In this document: piece after piece, positions 17,234-25,909 of the stretch | Numbering within the stretch: position 1 is the first letter of the stretch | How the letters are laid out: every line of letters starts with the position of its first letter | The notes under the pieces: generated by a model | The model's database searches: none | Told to the model about the DNA's origin: nothing | Seen by the model: only the letters and a program-made list of their open reading frames with translations | Position numbers and translations under genes: made by a program | Assembly (NCBI GenBank): GCA_963718305.1 | Contig: CAVQZG010000009.1 | Coordinates: 245,726 to 309,725, forward strand | Source of the DNA: RYN-230 sp963718305 | Lineage (GTDB): Bacteria; Actinomycetota; Actinomycetes; Streptosporangiales; Streptosporangiaceae | Length of the DNA: 64,000 nucleotides | Reading direction: 5' to 3'

Positions 17234-17901
17234 CCATCCGCATCCTGGTCGTCGATGACCAGCCGGTCGTGCGGGCGGGCGTGGCGACGATGCTCGGCAC
17301 CCAGCCCGACCTCACCGTCGTGGGCGACGCGGCCGACGGCCTGGCGGCCGTGGCCATGGCGGCGCGGCTGCGCCCGGACGTGGTCGTGATGGACATCCGG
17401 ATGCCGCAGCTGACTGGCATCGAGGCGACCCGCCGGGTGGTCGCGCTCCGCCCGACCGCACCGCGGGTCGTCCTGCTCACCACGTTCGACCTGGACGAGT
17501 ACGTCTTCGACGGTCTGCTGGCCGGGGCCAGCGGATTCCTGCTGAAGCACGCCCCGCCGGAGGAAATCCTGCTCGCCGTCCGCGCCGCGGCGGCCGGCGA
17601 TGCGCTCGTGTCCCCGGCCCCGATGCGACGGCTCATCGAGCACTTTGTCCGCGGCCGGCCACGAGCGACCGCCGACCTTAGTCCGCTGACTGACCGGGAG
17701 CGTGACGTCTTCGTGCTGATGGTCCGCGGCCTGTCCAACGCGGCCATCGCGCGCCAGCTGACGATCGGCGAGACGACGGTCAAGACTCATGTCACCCGGA
17801 TCCTGGCCAAGCTCGCGCTGCGTGACCGGGCGCACGCGGTGATCTACGGATACGAGACCGGCCTGGTCCGGCCCGGCGACGCGGGCCCGCCGCAGTCTTG
17901 A
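17230..17901 (+). CDS. LuxR/NarL-family response regulator
   Basis: A 223-residue regulator starting with GTG in the GTGA overlap. The receiver has RILVVDDQPVVRAGV, phospho-acceptor Asp54 in VVVMDIRMPQLTGIEATR and Lys in GFLLKHAPPEE. The C-terminal HTH contains LTDRERDVFVLMVRGLSNAAIARQL split over two helices, then GETTVKTHVTRILAKL. It is the last gene of the second ABC/two-component unit; the aldo/keto reductase follows after about 110 bases. Confidence 0.93.
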   Translation: MTIRILVVDDQPVVRAGVATMLGTQPDLTVVGDAADGLAAVAMAARLRPDVVVMDIRMPQLTGIEATRRVVALRPTAPRVVLLTTFDLDEYVFDGLLAGASGFLLKHAPPEEILLAVRAAAAGDALVSPAPMRRLIEHFVRGRPRATADLSPLTDRERDVFVLMVRGLSNAAIARQLTIGETTVKTHVTRILAKLALRDRAHAVIYGYETGLVRPGDAGPPQS

Positions 17902-18010
17902 CGCCGAGGTGCGGACCGGTGCAGACCCCACAGCCGGGTCTCAGACGTTCGTCGAGCCGCCGCCTGAGCGTCCAGCTGGCTCAGGGATGCCCCGGGATAA
18001 TGTGAGAATC

Positions 18011-18943
18011 ATGGCGATCATGACACGACCCCTCGGGGGCACCGGCGCGGACGTGACCATTCTCAGCTACGGCGCCATGGAGCTGAGAGGACGGCCACGC
18101 GGTCCGGAGATTGCGGACGAGGGCGCGGGCCGCCTGCTGAACGAGGTCCTCGACGGCGGCATCAACCTGATCGACACCTCCCCCGACTACGGTCACAGCG
18201 AGGAGTTGATCGGCCGCTACATCGGTCACCGCAGGGACGAGTTCTTCCTCGCCTCCAAATGCGGATGCCCGCTCGAGGTCCCGGCCGGCGCGACACCGCC
18301 CTACCCGCATGACTACAGCCCCGAGAATGTCCGCGCCGACGTTGAGCAGTCGCTGCGGCGCCTGCGCACCGACTACCTCGACCTGGTCCAGGTGCACATG
18401 TCACCGAGCCAGGCGACGCTTGAGGAGAACCACACGATCGAGACGCTCAAGGATCTCCAGGCCGAAGGCCAGGTGCGCTTCATCGGCATGTCGGGCATCT
18501 TGCCGAATCTGCCCGATCACATCGCGATGGGTGTCTTCGACGTCTTCCAGATCCCGTACTCAGCAGTCCAGCGCGATCACGAGGAACTCATCACCGAGGC
18601 TGCCGACACGGGCGCGGGCACGTTCATCCGGGGCGGCGCGGCGCGCGGCGCCGCGTCGGAGGACAAGAACTGGCAGATCGGGCCGCTCAGCCAGGATCCC
18701 GATGTCGGCCGGCGGAACTGGGAGACCTCCGGCATCGCCGACCTCCTGAGTGAGGCGGGCATGGACAACATGGAGTTCGTCCTGCGCTTCACGCTCAGTC
18801 ACCCCGGCCTGTCGACCACGATCGTCGGCACCTCGAACCCGGCCCACCTGGCCAGCAACATCGCCGTCGCGGGGAGGGGGCCGCTCCCTGCCGACCTCTA
18901 CGAAGAGGCCAAGAAGCGCCTCCCGCTGCCGGAAGACCGTTAA
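18011..18943 (+). CDS. Aldo/keto reductase
   Basis: A 310-residue NADPH-dependent oxidoreductase of the (beta/alpha)8 type. Catalytic tetrad motifs are visible: NLIDTSPDYGHSEE (Asp and Tyr), FLASKCG (Lys) and DLVQVHMS (His). VRFIGMSG and the C-terminal STTIVGTSNPAHLASN bind cofactor. Three in-frame ATGs lie close together (17987, 18011, 18020); 18011 is preferred because family proteins start just before TRPLGGTG. Physiological substrate is unknown. Confidence 0.88.
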   Translation: MAIMTRPLGGTGADVTILSYGAMELRGRPRGPEIADEGAGRLLNEVLDGGINLIDTSPDYGHSEELIGRYIGHRRDEFFLASKCGCPLEVPAGATPPYPHDYSPENVRADVEQSLRRLRTDYLDLVQVHMSPSQATLEENHTIETLKDLQAEGQVRFIGMSGILPNLPDHIAMGVFDVFQIPYSAVQRDHEELITEAADTGAGTFIRGGAARGAASEDKNWQIGPLSQDPDVGRRNWETSGIADLLSEAGMDNMEFVLRFTLSHPGLSTTIVGTSNPAHLASNIAVAGRGPLPADLYEEAKKRLPLPEDR

Positions 18944-19327
18944 CCAGAACCAACCCCAGCGGGCACGCCCGAAGCTGGCCGGACTTCTGCGCTCGCTGCG
19001 ATCGTTCCCGCGACATGCCCGCAGTGCACGGGTTGTCAGTCGAGTTAACCAACTGCCCCGTGACGAGCCTCCACGTGAACCACACCTTGACTGCAGCCCG
19101 CCTCCACACCGACCCGATGCGCTGGAGGGCGTGTTTGGCACCACACCTGAGGTGTTGGCCGAGCAGGTGTGCCCCGGTCCCGCGGCCATTTTGGGATGGG
19201 TTAGGAACAGGGCCGTCGAAGCCCATTCTTTGCCGTTTAGACCCGCGTCCCCTTGTCTGTCCACGTCCAAGCGTCCTGGGAATCAGATAGGGACCACAGC
19301 GTGCAGGATGCCGGAGGGCAGAAACTC
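18944..19327. other. 384-base intergenic region without a recognisable gene
   Basis: Open frames here give only arginine- or cysteine-rich translations with no family resemblance. GTTAACCA occurs twice (about 18940 and 19043). The last bases include GGAGGG, the ribosome-binding site of the following membrane protein. Nothing else was recognised. Confidence 0.4.
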
Positions 19328-19918
19328 ATGCTAAAGGACTTTTACGTCTGCTTCTCCGCGGTATGTTTCACGCTGCTGGGCCTGTGGATCATCGTCGTGC
19401 AGACCCGCCACGCTGAGTGGCGGGGAAGTGCGCTGGCCCGGCGGCGAGCCTACGGGGTGGCGCTGCATTTTTCGCTGCCCGGGCTGATGAGTCTGCTGGC
19501 CCTGGTCAACCCGGACAGCGCCATCCTGTGGCGGACATCCTTCGCCATCGTCGCGATCGGTGGAGCGGTGGTGCTGATCGTGCTGCGCGGGGCCGCGGTG
19601 GGCAAGCTCGGCCTCATCGCGTACATCGTGGCGATCGCCCTGTACGCCCTGATCGGGCTCCTGGCGATCGCACCCGGCCTCGTTGGAGACCTCGGGATCG
19701 AGGCCACCCCGGTGCGCGTGGAAGCGGTGCTCTTGACCATTCTGGTGTTCGCCGGCGTGAACGTCGCCTGGCTCCTGCTCTTCGAGGAAGCACCGGCTGA
19801 CGTCCCCTCCCCGCGGCAGGTCAGCGTGGCACAGCAGGCCAGCCTGCCGCACCACCCTGACGAAGTTCACGGTAACTCGGCAACTGGAGATGCTCCCGGC
19901 CCCCGGGCGCCGGCATGA
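19328..19918 (+). CDS. Small multi-spanning membrane protein, unknown function
   Basis: A 196-residue protein beginning at ATG 19328 with GGAGGG 8 bases before it. Five hydrophobic segments are visible: FYVCFSAVCFTLLGLWIIVV, a second over LHFSLPGLMSLLALV, then SFAIVAIGGAVVLIVL, IAYIVAIALYALIGLLAI and VLLTILVFAGVNVAWLLLF. A hydrophilic tail of about 45 residues follows. The positions of polar groups (RHAEWRGSALARRRAYG between helices 1 and 2) suggest a cytoplasmic loop. I do not recognise a characterised family. Flanked by an intergenic gap and a convergent PadR gene. Confidence 0.7.
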   Translation: MLKDFYVCFSAVCFTLLGLWIIVVQTRHAEWRGSALARRRAYGVALHFSLPGLMSLLALVNPDSAILWRTSFAIVAIGGAVVLIVLRGAAVGKLGLIAYIVAIALYALIGLLAIAPGLVGDLGIEATPVRVEAVLLTILVFAGVNVAWLLLFEEAPADVPSPRQVSVAQQASLPHHPDEVHGNSATGDAPGPRAPA

Positions 19919-20033
19919 GCCAGGCGGCGCACCTCGCAGGAGGAAAGCCTCCACGAGCGGAACTGCTTCACCGCGGCCGGGCGTTATGGCAGGTCGGCCA
20001 TCAGGCGCCGCAGGTCGCCGGCCGTCCGTGCGC

Positions 20034-20696
20034 TCAGCGCCACCGTGAGCCGTTCGTCCAGCTCCGCGCGCGTGACCGGCCCTCGGCGAAGTGGTCGCGG
20101 AGGCTGGCCACGACGCGTTCCCGGTCAGCGTCCGAGGCCCAGATCTGGTCGGTCGGCGGCCTGCCGGCAGTACGGCCGGCGGGGCCTGTGGCGAGCAGCC
20201 CTTCGGCGGCGTCCAGCCACCGGATCACCGAGTCCAGCCGGAACAGCTCGGCGTAGCTGGCCAGGGCGCGGCCCAGATTCTGCCCGGTGCCGTCTCGCCT
20301 GGCCCGGGTCCGCCGCTGCATCAGCTCGACGAGGTGCCGCCGGTGCGCCTGGATCACCTCGTGGACGTCGGTGCCGGGCACCTGCCCGGCTAGCTGGATC
20401 TTCAGCAGCAGCTCATCGCCGGGCTGGGCATCTGGAGTCGGCGTCGTGCGCAGCCATCCGGCGAGCTCCCGCTGCCCACCGGCGGTAATCCGGAACTCTT
20501 GCTGCGGATCGTCCGCCCCGGCGGCGCCGCTGGGTTCCACCAGCCCGGCCCGTTCGAGCCGGGCCAGGGCCGGATACACCTGACGAGCGTTCAGCGGATG
20601 CATTCCGTGCGGACCAGCCGCGAGCTCCTCGCGGAGCCGGCGGCCTGACCTCGGTCCGTCAGCCAGTAGTGCGAGCAGGGCAAAGTAAACGTTCAT
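20034..20696 (-). CDS. PadR-family regulator with C-terminal DUF1707-like segment, frameshifted
   Basis: Start ATG at 20694-20696 gives MNVYFALLALLADGPRSGRRL, the PadR winged-helix N-terminus, with NARQVYPALARLERAGLVEP as recognition helix and wing, then a helical dimerisation domain (RRHLVELMQRRTRARRDG). After residue about 195 the sequence becomes IWASDADRERVVASLRDHFAEGR, a DUF1707 motif. A missing base near 20074-20082 then derails the frame; restoring it gives TRAELDERLTVALSARTAGDL and MADLP with TAA at 19984-19986. DUF1707 is a short DNA- or membrane-associated module common in actinobacteria. The fused architecture is unusual. A palindrome lies 30 bases upstream. Confidence 0.82.
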   Translation of the reverse strand: MNVYFALLALLADGPRSGRRLREELAAGPHGMHPLNARQVYPALARLERAGLVEPSGAAGADDPQQEFRITAGGQRELAGWLRTTPTPDAQPGDELLLKIQLAGQVPGTDVHEVIQAHRRHLVELMQRRTRARRDGTGQNLGRALASYAELFRLDSVIRWLDAAEGLLATGPAGRTAGRPPTDQIWASDADRERVVASLRDHFAEGRSRARSWTNGSRWR

Positions 20697-20725
20697 GGCA
20701 TCACACCCTGGCAATATGCAGGGAA

Positions 20726-20738
20726 TATACCGGGTATA
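20726..20738. promoter_or_regulatory. Candidate PadR operator
   Basis: TATACCGGGTATA is a perfect 6-1-6 palindrome located 30-42 bases upstream of the PadR start codon. PadR proteins are normally autoregulatory and bind AT-containing dyads of this kind, so this is the obvious operator candidate. Confidence 0.55.
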
Positions 20739-21021
20739 CAAGCGCCAGGCAAGCTGGCCGGGCTGGGCCAGATCCGTACCCGTGAAGATGCGGCATCCAT
20801 GGACGGCGCGTTCGTCGCAGGGTAAGCGAACGTGACGCGGGCGCGATGCTGGGGTTATCCCTCGGGAATATCGGGGGGATCCCTGATGGACTTGCGATGT
20901 ATCGCGTCGCTAGCGTCAATCGCATGTCGGTGTCCGCAACGAGAGACAAGACGAAGAGGCCCTCGGCGGCGGTGGCCCCGCCGGGCGTGGCGTCACCGGC
21001 GGCCTGCCCTGGCGTGCTCCG

Positions 21022-21966
21022 GTGACGGCCCTGGTGTGGGCGCTGATCGCGGCCGTCCTCTACGGAACCGGTGCCGCGCTGCAGCAGCGCCAGGCCGCCG
21101 CGACGCCCAGCCAGGCGGCGGGCCGGCCCCGGCTGCTCCTGCTGCTGGTGCGGCGCCCGTGGTGGCTGCTCGGCATCGGCGTCGAGCTCGGCGGATTCGT
21201 CACCCATGCGGTCGCGCTGCGCACCGGCCCGCTGACGATCGTGCAGATGCTGGTCGCCTCGTCCCTGCTGTTCAGCGTGGCCACGTTCCGGGTGTGGTCG
21301 GGCCGCCGGCTGAGCTGGACCGCCTGGGCCGCGGTCGTGGCCGTCATCGTCGGCATCGCCTCGTTCGTCGCGCTGGCCTCGCCCGCCGGCGGTGACGCGG
21401 GTGTCCCGGGCGTGTCCGGGCAGGCCGGGCTGGCCGCCGCGTGCCTGGCCACCTGTGCGGTGCCGCTCGCCGCCGCCGGCCTCGCTGCGGCGGGCCGCCG
21501 CCGCGCGGTCCTGCTGGCGGTGGCCGCCGGGCTGGCCGACGCCGGGATCGCCGTGGTGACCATGGCCTTCGCGCATGCCCTTAGCGGCGGGCTCACCGGC
21601 ATGGCCGGCTCCTGGGCGACCTACGCCCTGATGCTGGGCGGTCCGTGCTCGCTGCTGCTGACGCAGACCGCGTATCAGGCGGGGCGACCGATGATCACGC
21701 TGCCCGTCATCGCCGTGGTCACCCCGGTGGCCAGCCTGGCCGTGGGCAACCTGCTGCTCGGCGAGTCGGCCCAGCTCGGCGTCCTCAGCGGCGCAGTCGC
21801 GGTCCTGGCGGTGCTGGTCACGTCGGCAGGACTCGTGGTGCTCGCCCGGCTGACGACTGGGCAGCCCGGACCCGGCTCAACCGGTGGTGCGCCCGCCAGG
21901 CGCCAGTCATCCGCGCACGGTCGCCTGCCCGCCGCCGCGGGACCCTGCCTGGTTCGCCAACGGTAA
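21022..21966 (+). CDS. DMT-superfamily (EamA-like) transporter
   Basis: A 314-residue protein with about nine to ten hydrophobic helices from the first residues (LVWALIAAVLYGTGAALQQ) to about 285 and a Pro/Ser-rich tail. The duplicated half pattern, the GPLTIVQMLVASSLLFSV helix and the VTPVASLAVGNLLLGESAQ C-terminal motif are those of drug/metabolite transporters in which the last helices carry GE. Start is GTG at 21022. The 280 bases between it and the PadR gene show no gene. Substrate unknown. Confidence 0.83.
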   Translation: MTALVWALIAAVLYGTGAALQQRQAAATPSQAAGRPRLLLLLVRRPWWLLGIGVELGGFVTHAVALRTGPLTIVQMLVASSLLFSVATFRVWSGRRLSWTAWAAVVAVIVGIASFVALASPAGGDAGVPGVSGQAGLAAACLATCAVPLAAAGLAAAGRRRAVLLAVAAGLADAGIAVVTMAFAHALSGGLTGMAGSWATYALMLGGPCSLLLTQTAYQAGRPMITLPVIAVVTPVASLAVGNLLLGESAQLGVLSGAVAVLAVLVTSAGLVVLARLTTGQPGPGSTGGAPARRQSSAHGRLPAAAGPCLVRQR

Positions 21967-22001
21967 GGAGGCGGCCTCACTGGGTGCTGGCCGGTAGTGA
22001 C

Positions 22002-22628
22002 CTAGCTCGCTTGGTGTGAGGGCGCGGACGTGAGCGTGTCCCAGGCGGCCATCGCGCAGGTGATGACCGCTTCCAACTCGCCGCGGTCGGCGCCGTCGCG
22101 GGCTTGTATGGACAGGCCCTGCACCACGGTGGTGTAGTAGCGGGCGATGGCGTCGAGGCCGGCAGCCGACGCGGTGAGGTCGCCGTCAGTGACCCCGCGG
22201 GCGAGCCGGGCTTTGATGGCAGTGAACATGTCGCGCCGCAGGTCGGCCAGGAACTCCCGGATCGCATGGTTTTCCACGGCGCCGGTGGGCGCGGCCAGGA
22301 TGAGCATGCAGTAGTGCGGCGTGTCCGGGCGGGTGATCTCATCGGCGGTGGCACGCAGCATTTCGTGAATCGCGGCGCACGCGGTCGGCTGTTCGCGCAG
22401 CGCGCGCCGGGGCGGCTCGCCCGAGGTCGTGCCATAGAGCATCATGACCTTGCGGAACAGGTCCTCCTTGCTACCGAAGCAGGCGTAGATGCTGGCCGAG
22501 GCGATTCCCATGGCCTCGGCCAGATCGTTGAGCGAGGTGCCCTCGTAGCCCCGTTCCCAGAACAGGTCCAACGCCTGGCGCAGGGCGGTGTCCGGGTCGA
22601 ATGTGCGCGGCCTGCCGCGAGTAGCCAT
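22002..22628 (-). CDS. TetR/AcrR-family transcriptional regulator
   Basis: A 208-residue regulator: MATRGRPRTFDPDTALRQAL, then LFWERGYEGTSLNDLAEAMG and IASASIYACFGSKEDLFRKV form the HTH (about 10-58). The C-terminal domain (ATADEITRPDTPHYCMLILA, FLADLRRDMFTAIKARLARG) is of the type found in repressors of quinone or electrophile-responsive genes. It is divergent from the quinone oxidoreductase at 22879 with repeated CGTTCGAT sites between them, the standard layout for repression of the neighbour and itself. Confidence 0.92.
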   Translation of the reverse strand: MATRGRPRTFDPDTALRQALDLFWERGYEGTSLNDLAEAMGIASASIYACFGSKEDLFRKVMMLYGTTSGEPPRRALREQPTACAAIHEMLRATADEITRPDTPHYCMLILAAPTGAVENHAIREFLADLRRDMFTAIKARLARGVTDGDLTASAAGLDAIARYYTTVVQGLSIQARDGADRGELEAVITCAMAAWDTLTSAPSHQAS

Positions 22629-22654
22629 CGGGATGCGTCTCCGTACTTGTTTGC

Positions 22655-22718
22655 CGTTCGATCAAGTTTACCTTGACCTGGGCCGTGCGGTCGTGTCACG
22701 ATTTCTTGGTCGTTCGAT
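22655..22718. promoter_or_regulatory. Repeated CGTTCGAT sites between tetR and oxidoreductase
   Basis: CGTTCGAT occurs at 22655-22662 and 22711-22718, and between them TCAAG (22662-22666) pairs with CTTGA (22672-22676) over a 5-base spacer. The region is the A/T-richest part of this divergent spacer. These are candidate operators for the adjacent TetR protein. Confidence 0.5.
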
Positions 22719-22878
22719 AAATAAAAATCGACGTGTCCGGCCCGCTGGCGGGCCACCGCTCGCCAGGACCGGTGGGCCCGGGACCGCCGCGCCGGGCAGG
22801 TGCCGGCCCGCCCAGCTCACACGGCCGCAGACCTGGCCGGATTCGATCACGCCAACCGAGGAAAAGGAAGCCATTCTC

Positions 22879-23871
22879 GTGAGCATCCCTGCCACCATGC
22901 GCGCCCTGCAGCAGACGTCACTGAACGGCCCGCAGGACCTGCGCCTGATCACCGACGCGCCGGTCCCGAGCCCGGGCCCGGGCGAGGTGCTGATCCGGGT
23001 CACCGCCGCCGGCGTGAACTTCGTCGACATCTCGCAGGCCCGGGGCACGTTCGCAGGCGGCCCGCAACCGCCGTATCTGGCGGGCATCGAGGGCGTCGGT
23101 GAAGTCACCGCCGTTGGCGAGGGGGTGACTGACCTGGAGCCCGGCGCCCACGTCATCGGCGTCAACGGCGGCGCCTTCGCCGAGTACATGGTGCTGCCCG
23201 CGGCCGCCGCGGTCCCGGTGCCGACGGGCTGGGCCGACGAGCAGGCGCTGGGCCTGGTCGTGAACTGGCCAACCGCGCTGGCGGCGCTCAAGCCACTGGG
23301 CGGCCTCACCGCAGGGCAGACCGTGCTGATCCACGCCGCCGCCGGCGGGACCGGCCAGGCCGCGGTGAAGATGGCCAAACACTACGGCGCGACGGTGATC
23401 GCCACGGCCTCGCCAGGCAAGCACGAGGTGGTACGGGCGCTGGGCGCCGACCACGTCATCGACTCCCGCGGCACCGACATCGCCGCTGAGGTCCTGCGGC
23501 TGACCGACGGCGCGGGCGCCGACCTGGTGCTGGAGTCGGTCGGCGGCGCCACCCTCGACGCCAGCCTGGCCGCGACCAAGCGGGTCACCGGCCGGGTCGT
23601 CGTCTATGGCGTGGCCGGCGGCGAAACCGCGATCACCAACTGGGATCTGGTCTACAAGCACCAGATCCACGTCATCGGCCTGAACATCGGCATCTTGATC
23701 CAGGCCGCACCGCAGATCTTCGGCGAGGTCATGGGCCAGTTGTTCGGGCTCCTCGCGGCCGGGGTGCTCGGCCCCGGCCAGCCCACCGCGTATGAGCTGG
23801 CCGAGGGGCCGAAAGTACTCGCGGAACTGGAAGCGCGGGCCACCGTGGGCAAGCTGGCCCTGCTGGCCTGA
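22879..23871 (+). CDS. Zinc-independent quinone oxidoreductase (MDR family)
   Basis: A 330-residue NADPH-dependent quinone reductase or enoyl reductase of the medium-chain family. The N-terminal GroES-like domain has PGPGEVLIRVTAAGVNFVD and LAGIEGVGEVTAVGEGV. The Rossmann domain has VLIHAAAGGTGQAAVKMAK (about 149-167), ATASPGKHEVVRALGADHVI and TGRVVVYGVAGGE. No catalytic-zinc Cys/His set is seen. Start is GTG at 22879 with AAAAGGAAG upstream; an ATG six codons later is also possible. Probably repressed by the divergent TetR regulator. Confidence 0.9.
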   Translation: MSIPATMRALQQTSLNGPQDLRLITDAPVPSPGPGEVLIRVTAAGVNFVDISQARGTFAGGPQPPYLAGIEGVGEVTAVGEGVTDLEPGAHVIGVNGGAFAEYMVLPAAAAVPVPTGWADEQALGLVVNWPTALAALKPLGGLTAGQTVLIHAAAGGTGQAAVKMAKHYGATVIATASPGKHEVVRALGADHVIDSRGTDIAAEVLRLTDGAGADLVLESVGGATLDASLAATKRVTGRVVVYGVAGGETAITNWDLVYKHQIHVIGLNIGILIQAAPQIFGEVMGQLFGLLAAGVLGPGQPTAYELAEGPKVLAELEARATVGKLALLA

Positions 23872-23978
23872 GCAGGCCGTGACGCCAGGTGGCGGGTCCC
23901 CTCGGCTTTTCTGAGGGGGGTGGCAGACTGCAGAGCGCGCAGCAAGCGCGACACCCCTCGGGGTCGGGATGGGAGCGA

Positions 23979-24884
23979 ATGTTGAAGGCAGTCCGTTTCA
24001 GCCAGTTCGGGGGCCCGGAGGTCCTCGAGATCGTGGATCTCCCCGAGCCGCATCCGGGTCCCGGCCAGGTCCGGATTGCGGTGCGCGCGGCCGGCGTCAA
24101 CCCGAGCGACTGGAAGAAGCGCATGGGCCTGATGGATGGGGAGCTCCCGCAGACCTTGGGCCACGAGGCGGCGGGCGTCGTCGACGAGCTCGGCGAGGGC
24201 GTGGCGGACGTGGCCGTCGGCGATCGCGTGTTCGGCTTCTCTGCCGAGGGGGCGGCCCAGGCCGAGCTGGCGGTGCTGTCCTACTATGCGCCGATCCCGC
24301 CGTCGCTCGACTTCCCCGGCGCCGCCGCGCTGCCGGCCGCCATCGAGACGGCCACGCGCGCGCTTGACCAGCTTGGCGTCGGGAGCGCCAGCACGCTGCT
24401 CATCAACGGCGCCTCCGGAAGCGTCGGCAGCGCCGCGGTTCAGCTCGCCGTGGTGCGCGGCGCGCGCGTGATCGGCACCGCCAGTCCCGCCAACCACGAC
24501 TACCTGCGCTCGCTGGGCGCCGAGCCCGTCGCCTACGGCGAGGGTCTGGTCGAGCGGGTTCGCGCGCTCGCGCCCGACGGCGTCGACGCGGCGCTCGACG
24601 TCGCCGGGAGCGGCGTCCTGCCCGAGCTCATCGAGCTCGCGGGCGGCCCAGAGCACGTCGTGACGATCGCCGACTTCGGTGGCGCGCAGGAGCACGGGGT
24701 GAGGTTCAGCAGCGGGGACGCCGGCCGCGCGGTTCATGCGCTCGCCGAGATCGGTGAGCTGATCGAGTCCGGGCGCTTCTCGCTCCCGGTCGCGCAGACG
24801 TTCCCGCTCGCTGAGATCGCGGAGGCGCACCGCGCCAGCGAGGACGGTCACGTGCGCGGGAAGCTCGTGCTGCTGGTCGGCTGA
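23979..24884 (+). CDS. NADP-dependent oxidoreductase (quinone reductase-like MDR)
   Basis: A 301-residue MDR protein: LKAVRFSQFGGPEVLEIVDL, PGPGQVRIAVRAAGVNPSDW, LGHEAAGVVDELGEGV, then Rossmann motif LLINGASGSVGSAAVQLA (about 139-156) and GTASPANHDYLRSLGAEPV. It is a paralogue-level relative of the preceding gene, not a recent duplicate. The start ATG at 23979 has GGGAGCGA just before it. It lies 107 bases after the previous stop on the same strand and may share its regulation. Confidence 0.9.
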   Translation: MLKAVRFSQFGGPEVLEIVDLPEPHPGPGQVRIAVRAAGVNPSDWKKRMGLMDGELPQTLGHEAAGVVDELGEGVADVAVGDRVFGFSAEGAAQAELAVLSYYAPIPPSLDFPGAAALPAAIETATRALDQLGVGSASTLLINGASGSVGSAAVQLAVVRGARVIGTASPANHDYLRSLGAEPVAYGEGLVERVRALAPDGVDAALDVAGSGVLPELIELAGGPEHVVTIADFGGAQEHGVRFSSGDAGRAVHALAEIGELIESGRFSLPVAQTFPLAEIAEAHRASEDGHVRGKLVLLVG

Positions 24885-25077
24885 TGCGGCCGCCGCGAAC
24901 GTGCGTGACCCGGCTCGCCAGCCAGGCTGCGCGTCGTGCCGCTTTCCGACGTTCTCGAGCGCCTGCTGATCGCCTCCGGCCCGTCGGGCTAGGAGTCGGC
25001 GCCGGCGGTGGCAGACCTTCGCTTAGGCTCAGCCGGTCCTGGCCGGCCGCAGGCACACCGCCGGGCCGCGCCATCGA

Positions 25078-25260
25078 ATGAGAACCCGCCATGCCTACGA
25101 CCTAGGCGGCCTGTTCGCCTGCGGGCTGTGCGACCGCAAGGTGCAGGCCCACCGGATCTGCACATGCACATGCTGTGGAGTTCCACGGGCAGTCCGGCTG
25201 GGTGGCGGCGCTGACTTCGTTCTCAGTGGACAGGATGATCGTAGCCATCTCCCGCCGGGA
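25078..25260 (+). pseudogene. Relics of a recombinase zinc ribbon and a DUF2637 protein
   Basis: Translation of 25078-25150 gives YDLGGLFACGLCDRKVQAHRI, resembling the zinc-ribbon of large serine recombinases (GL-x-x-CG-x-C-x-R-x-x-x-H). About 30 bases on, in another frame, 25187-25240 gives GQSGWVAALTSFSVDRMIVA, the core of DUF2637 proteins, which are SpdB-like membrane proteins found on actinobacterial conjugative elements. Neither fragment is a functional gene. Both assignments rest on short motifs. Confidence 0.4.
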
Positions 25261-25367
25261 GGCGCCAACGGGACCGTGCCACGCCTGGGCACAGGAATTC
25301 GGTGACCACCCGGAGATCGCGGCCACCCGGATGCGGTGGGCTCGTGCCGAAGTGCCGACCTGGATGG

Positions 25368-25721
25368 TCAGCCGGCCCCGAGGATACGGTGGATAGCCGC
25401 CGCCGACAGCTCCGCCTTGGGCAGAAACCCGGCGGCAGGGCTCTCGGCGATCAGGTCTGCGTAGTCGGCTCCGGCGTGCGTCGAGATCATGATCAACGCC
25501 GCTGACTGCCCGTTGGCCGCCAGTTGCCTGGCCGCGTCGAAACCCGATTCCCGGCCCAGGCGGATGTCGATCAGCACGACGTCCGGCTCCAGTGCCGCAG
25601 CCCGTTGAACCGCCTCGGCGGAGCTATGGGCCACTCCGGCCACGATCATCCCGTCCCGCTCCAGCAGTGCCTGCGCGACTTCGAGGAACGCATCGTCGTC
25701 ATCGACTATTACGCACCGCAT
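25368..25721 (-). CDS. Stand-alone response-regulator receiver domain
   Basis: A 117-residue single REC domain: RCVIVDDDDAFLEVAQALLE with the acidic pair, phospho-acceptor Asp52 in VVLIDIRLGRESGFDAAR, Thr/Ser in MISTHAGADYAD and Lys in GFLPKAELS. There is no output domain, so it probably acts through protein contacts, like CheY-type or anti-anti-sigma relay receivers. A kinase with a HisKA_3 core is encoded 1.1 kb away on the other strand and is a candidate partner. The ATG at 25721 is used; a GTG two codons earlier is also in frame. Confidence 0.88.
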   Translation of the reverse strand: MRCVIVDDDDAFLEVAQALLERDGMIVAGVAHSSAEAVQRAAALEPDVVLIDIRLGRESGFDAARQLAANGQSAALIMISTHAGADYADLIAESPAAGFLPKAELSAAAIHRILGAG

Positions 25722-25909
25722 CTGCACTTGACCATTGTGCCCGCTGTCGGTTCCGTTGACATTGTGGCAGCAGTCGCCCTGTCAGTTCGCGTCCGCAGAA
25801 CATCGGCATCGACCAGCGCCACCCGGGTGCGGCTCGTGTCCACACCACGATTATCGGCCCCAGACAGCCCGGTGGGCCACAAGGAGGCATCTGGCCATGG
25901 ACGATAAGC

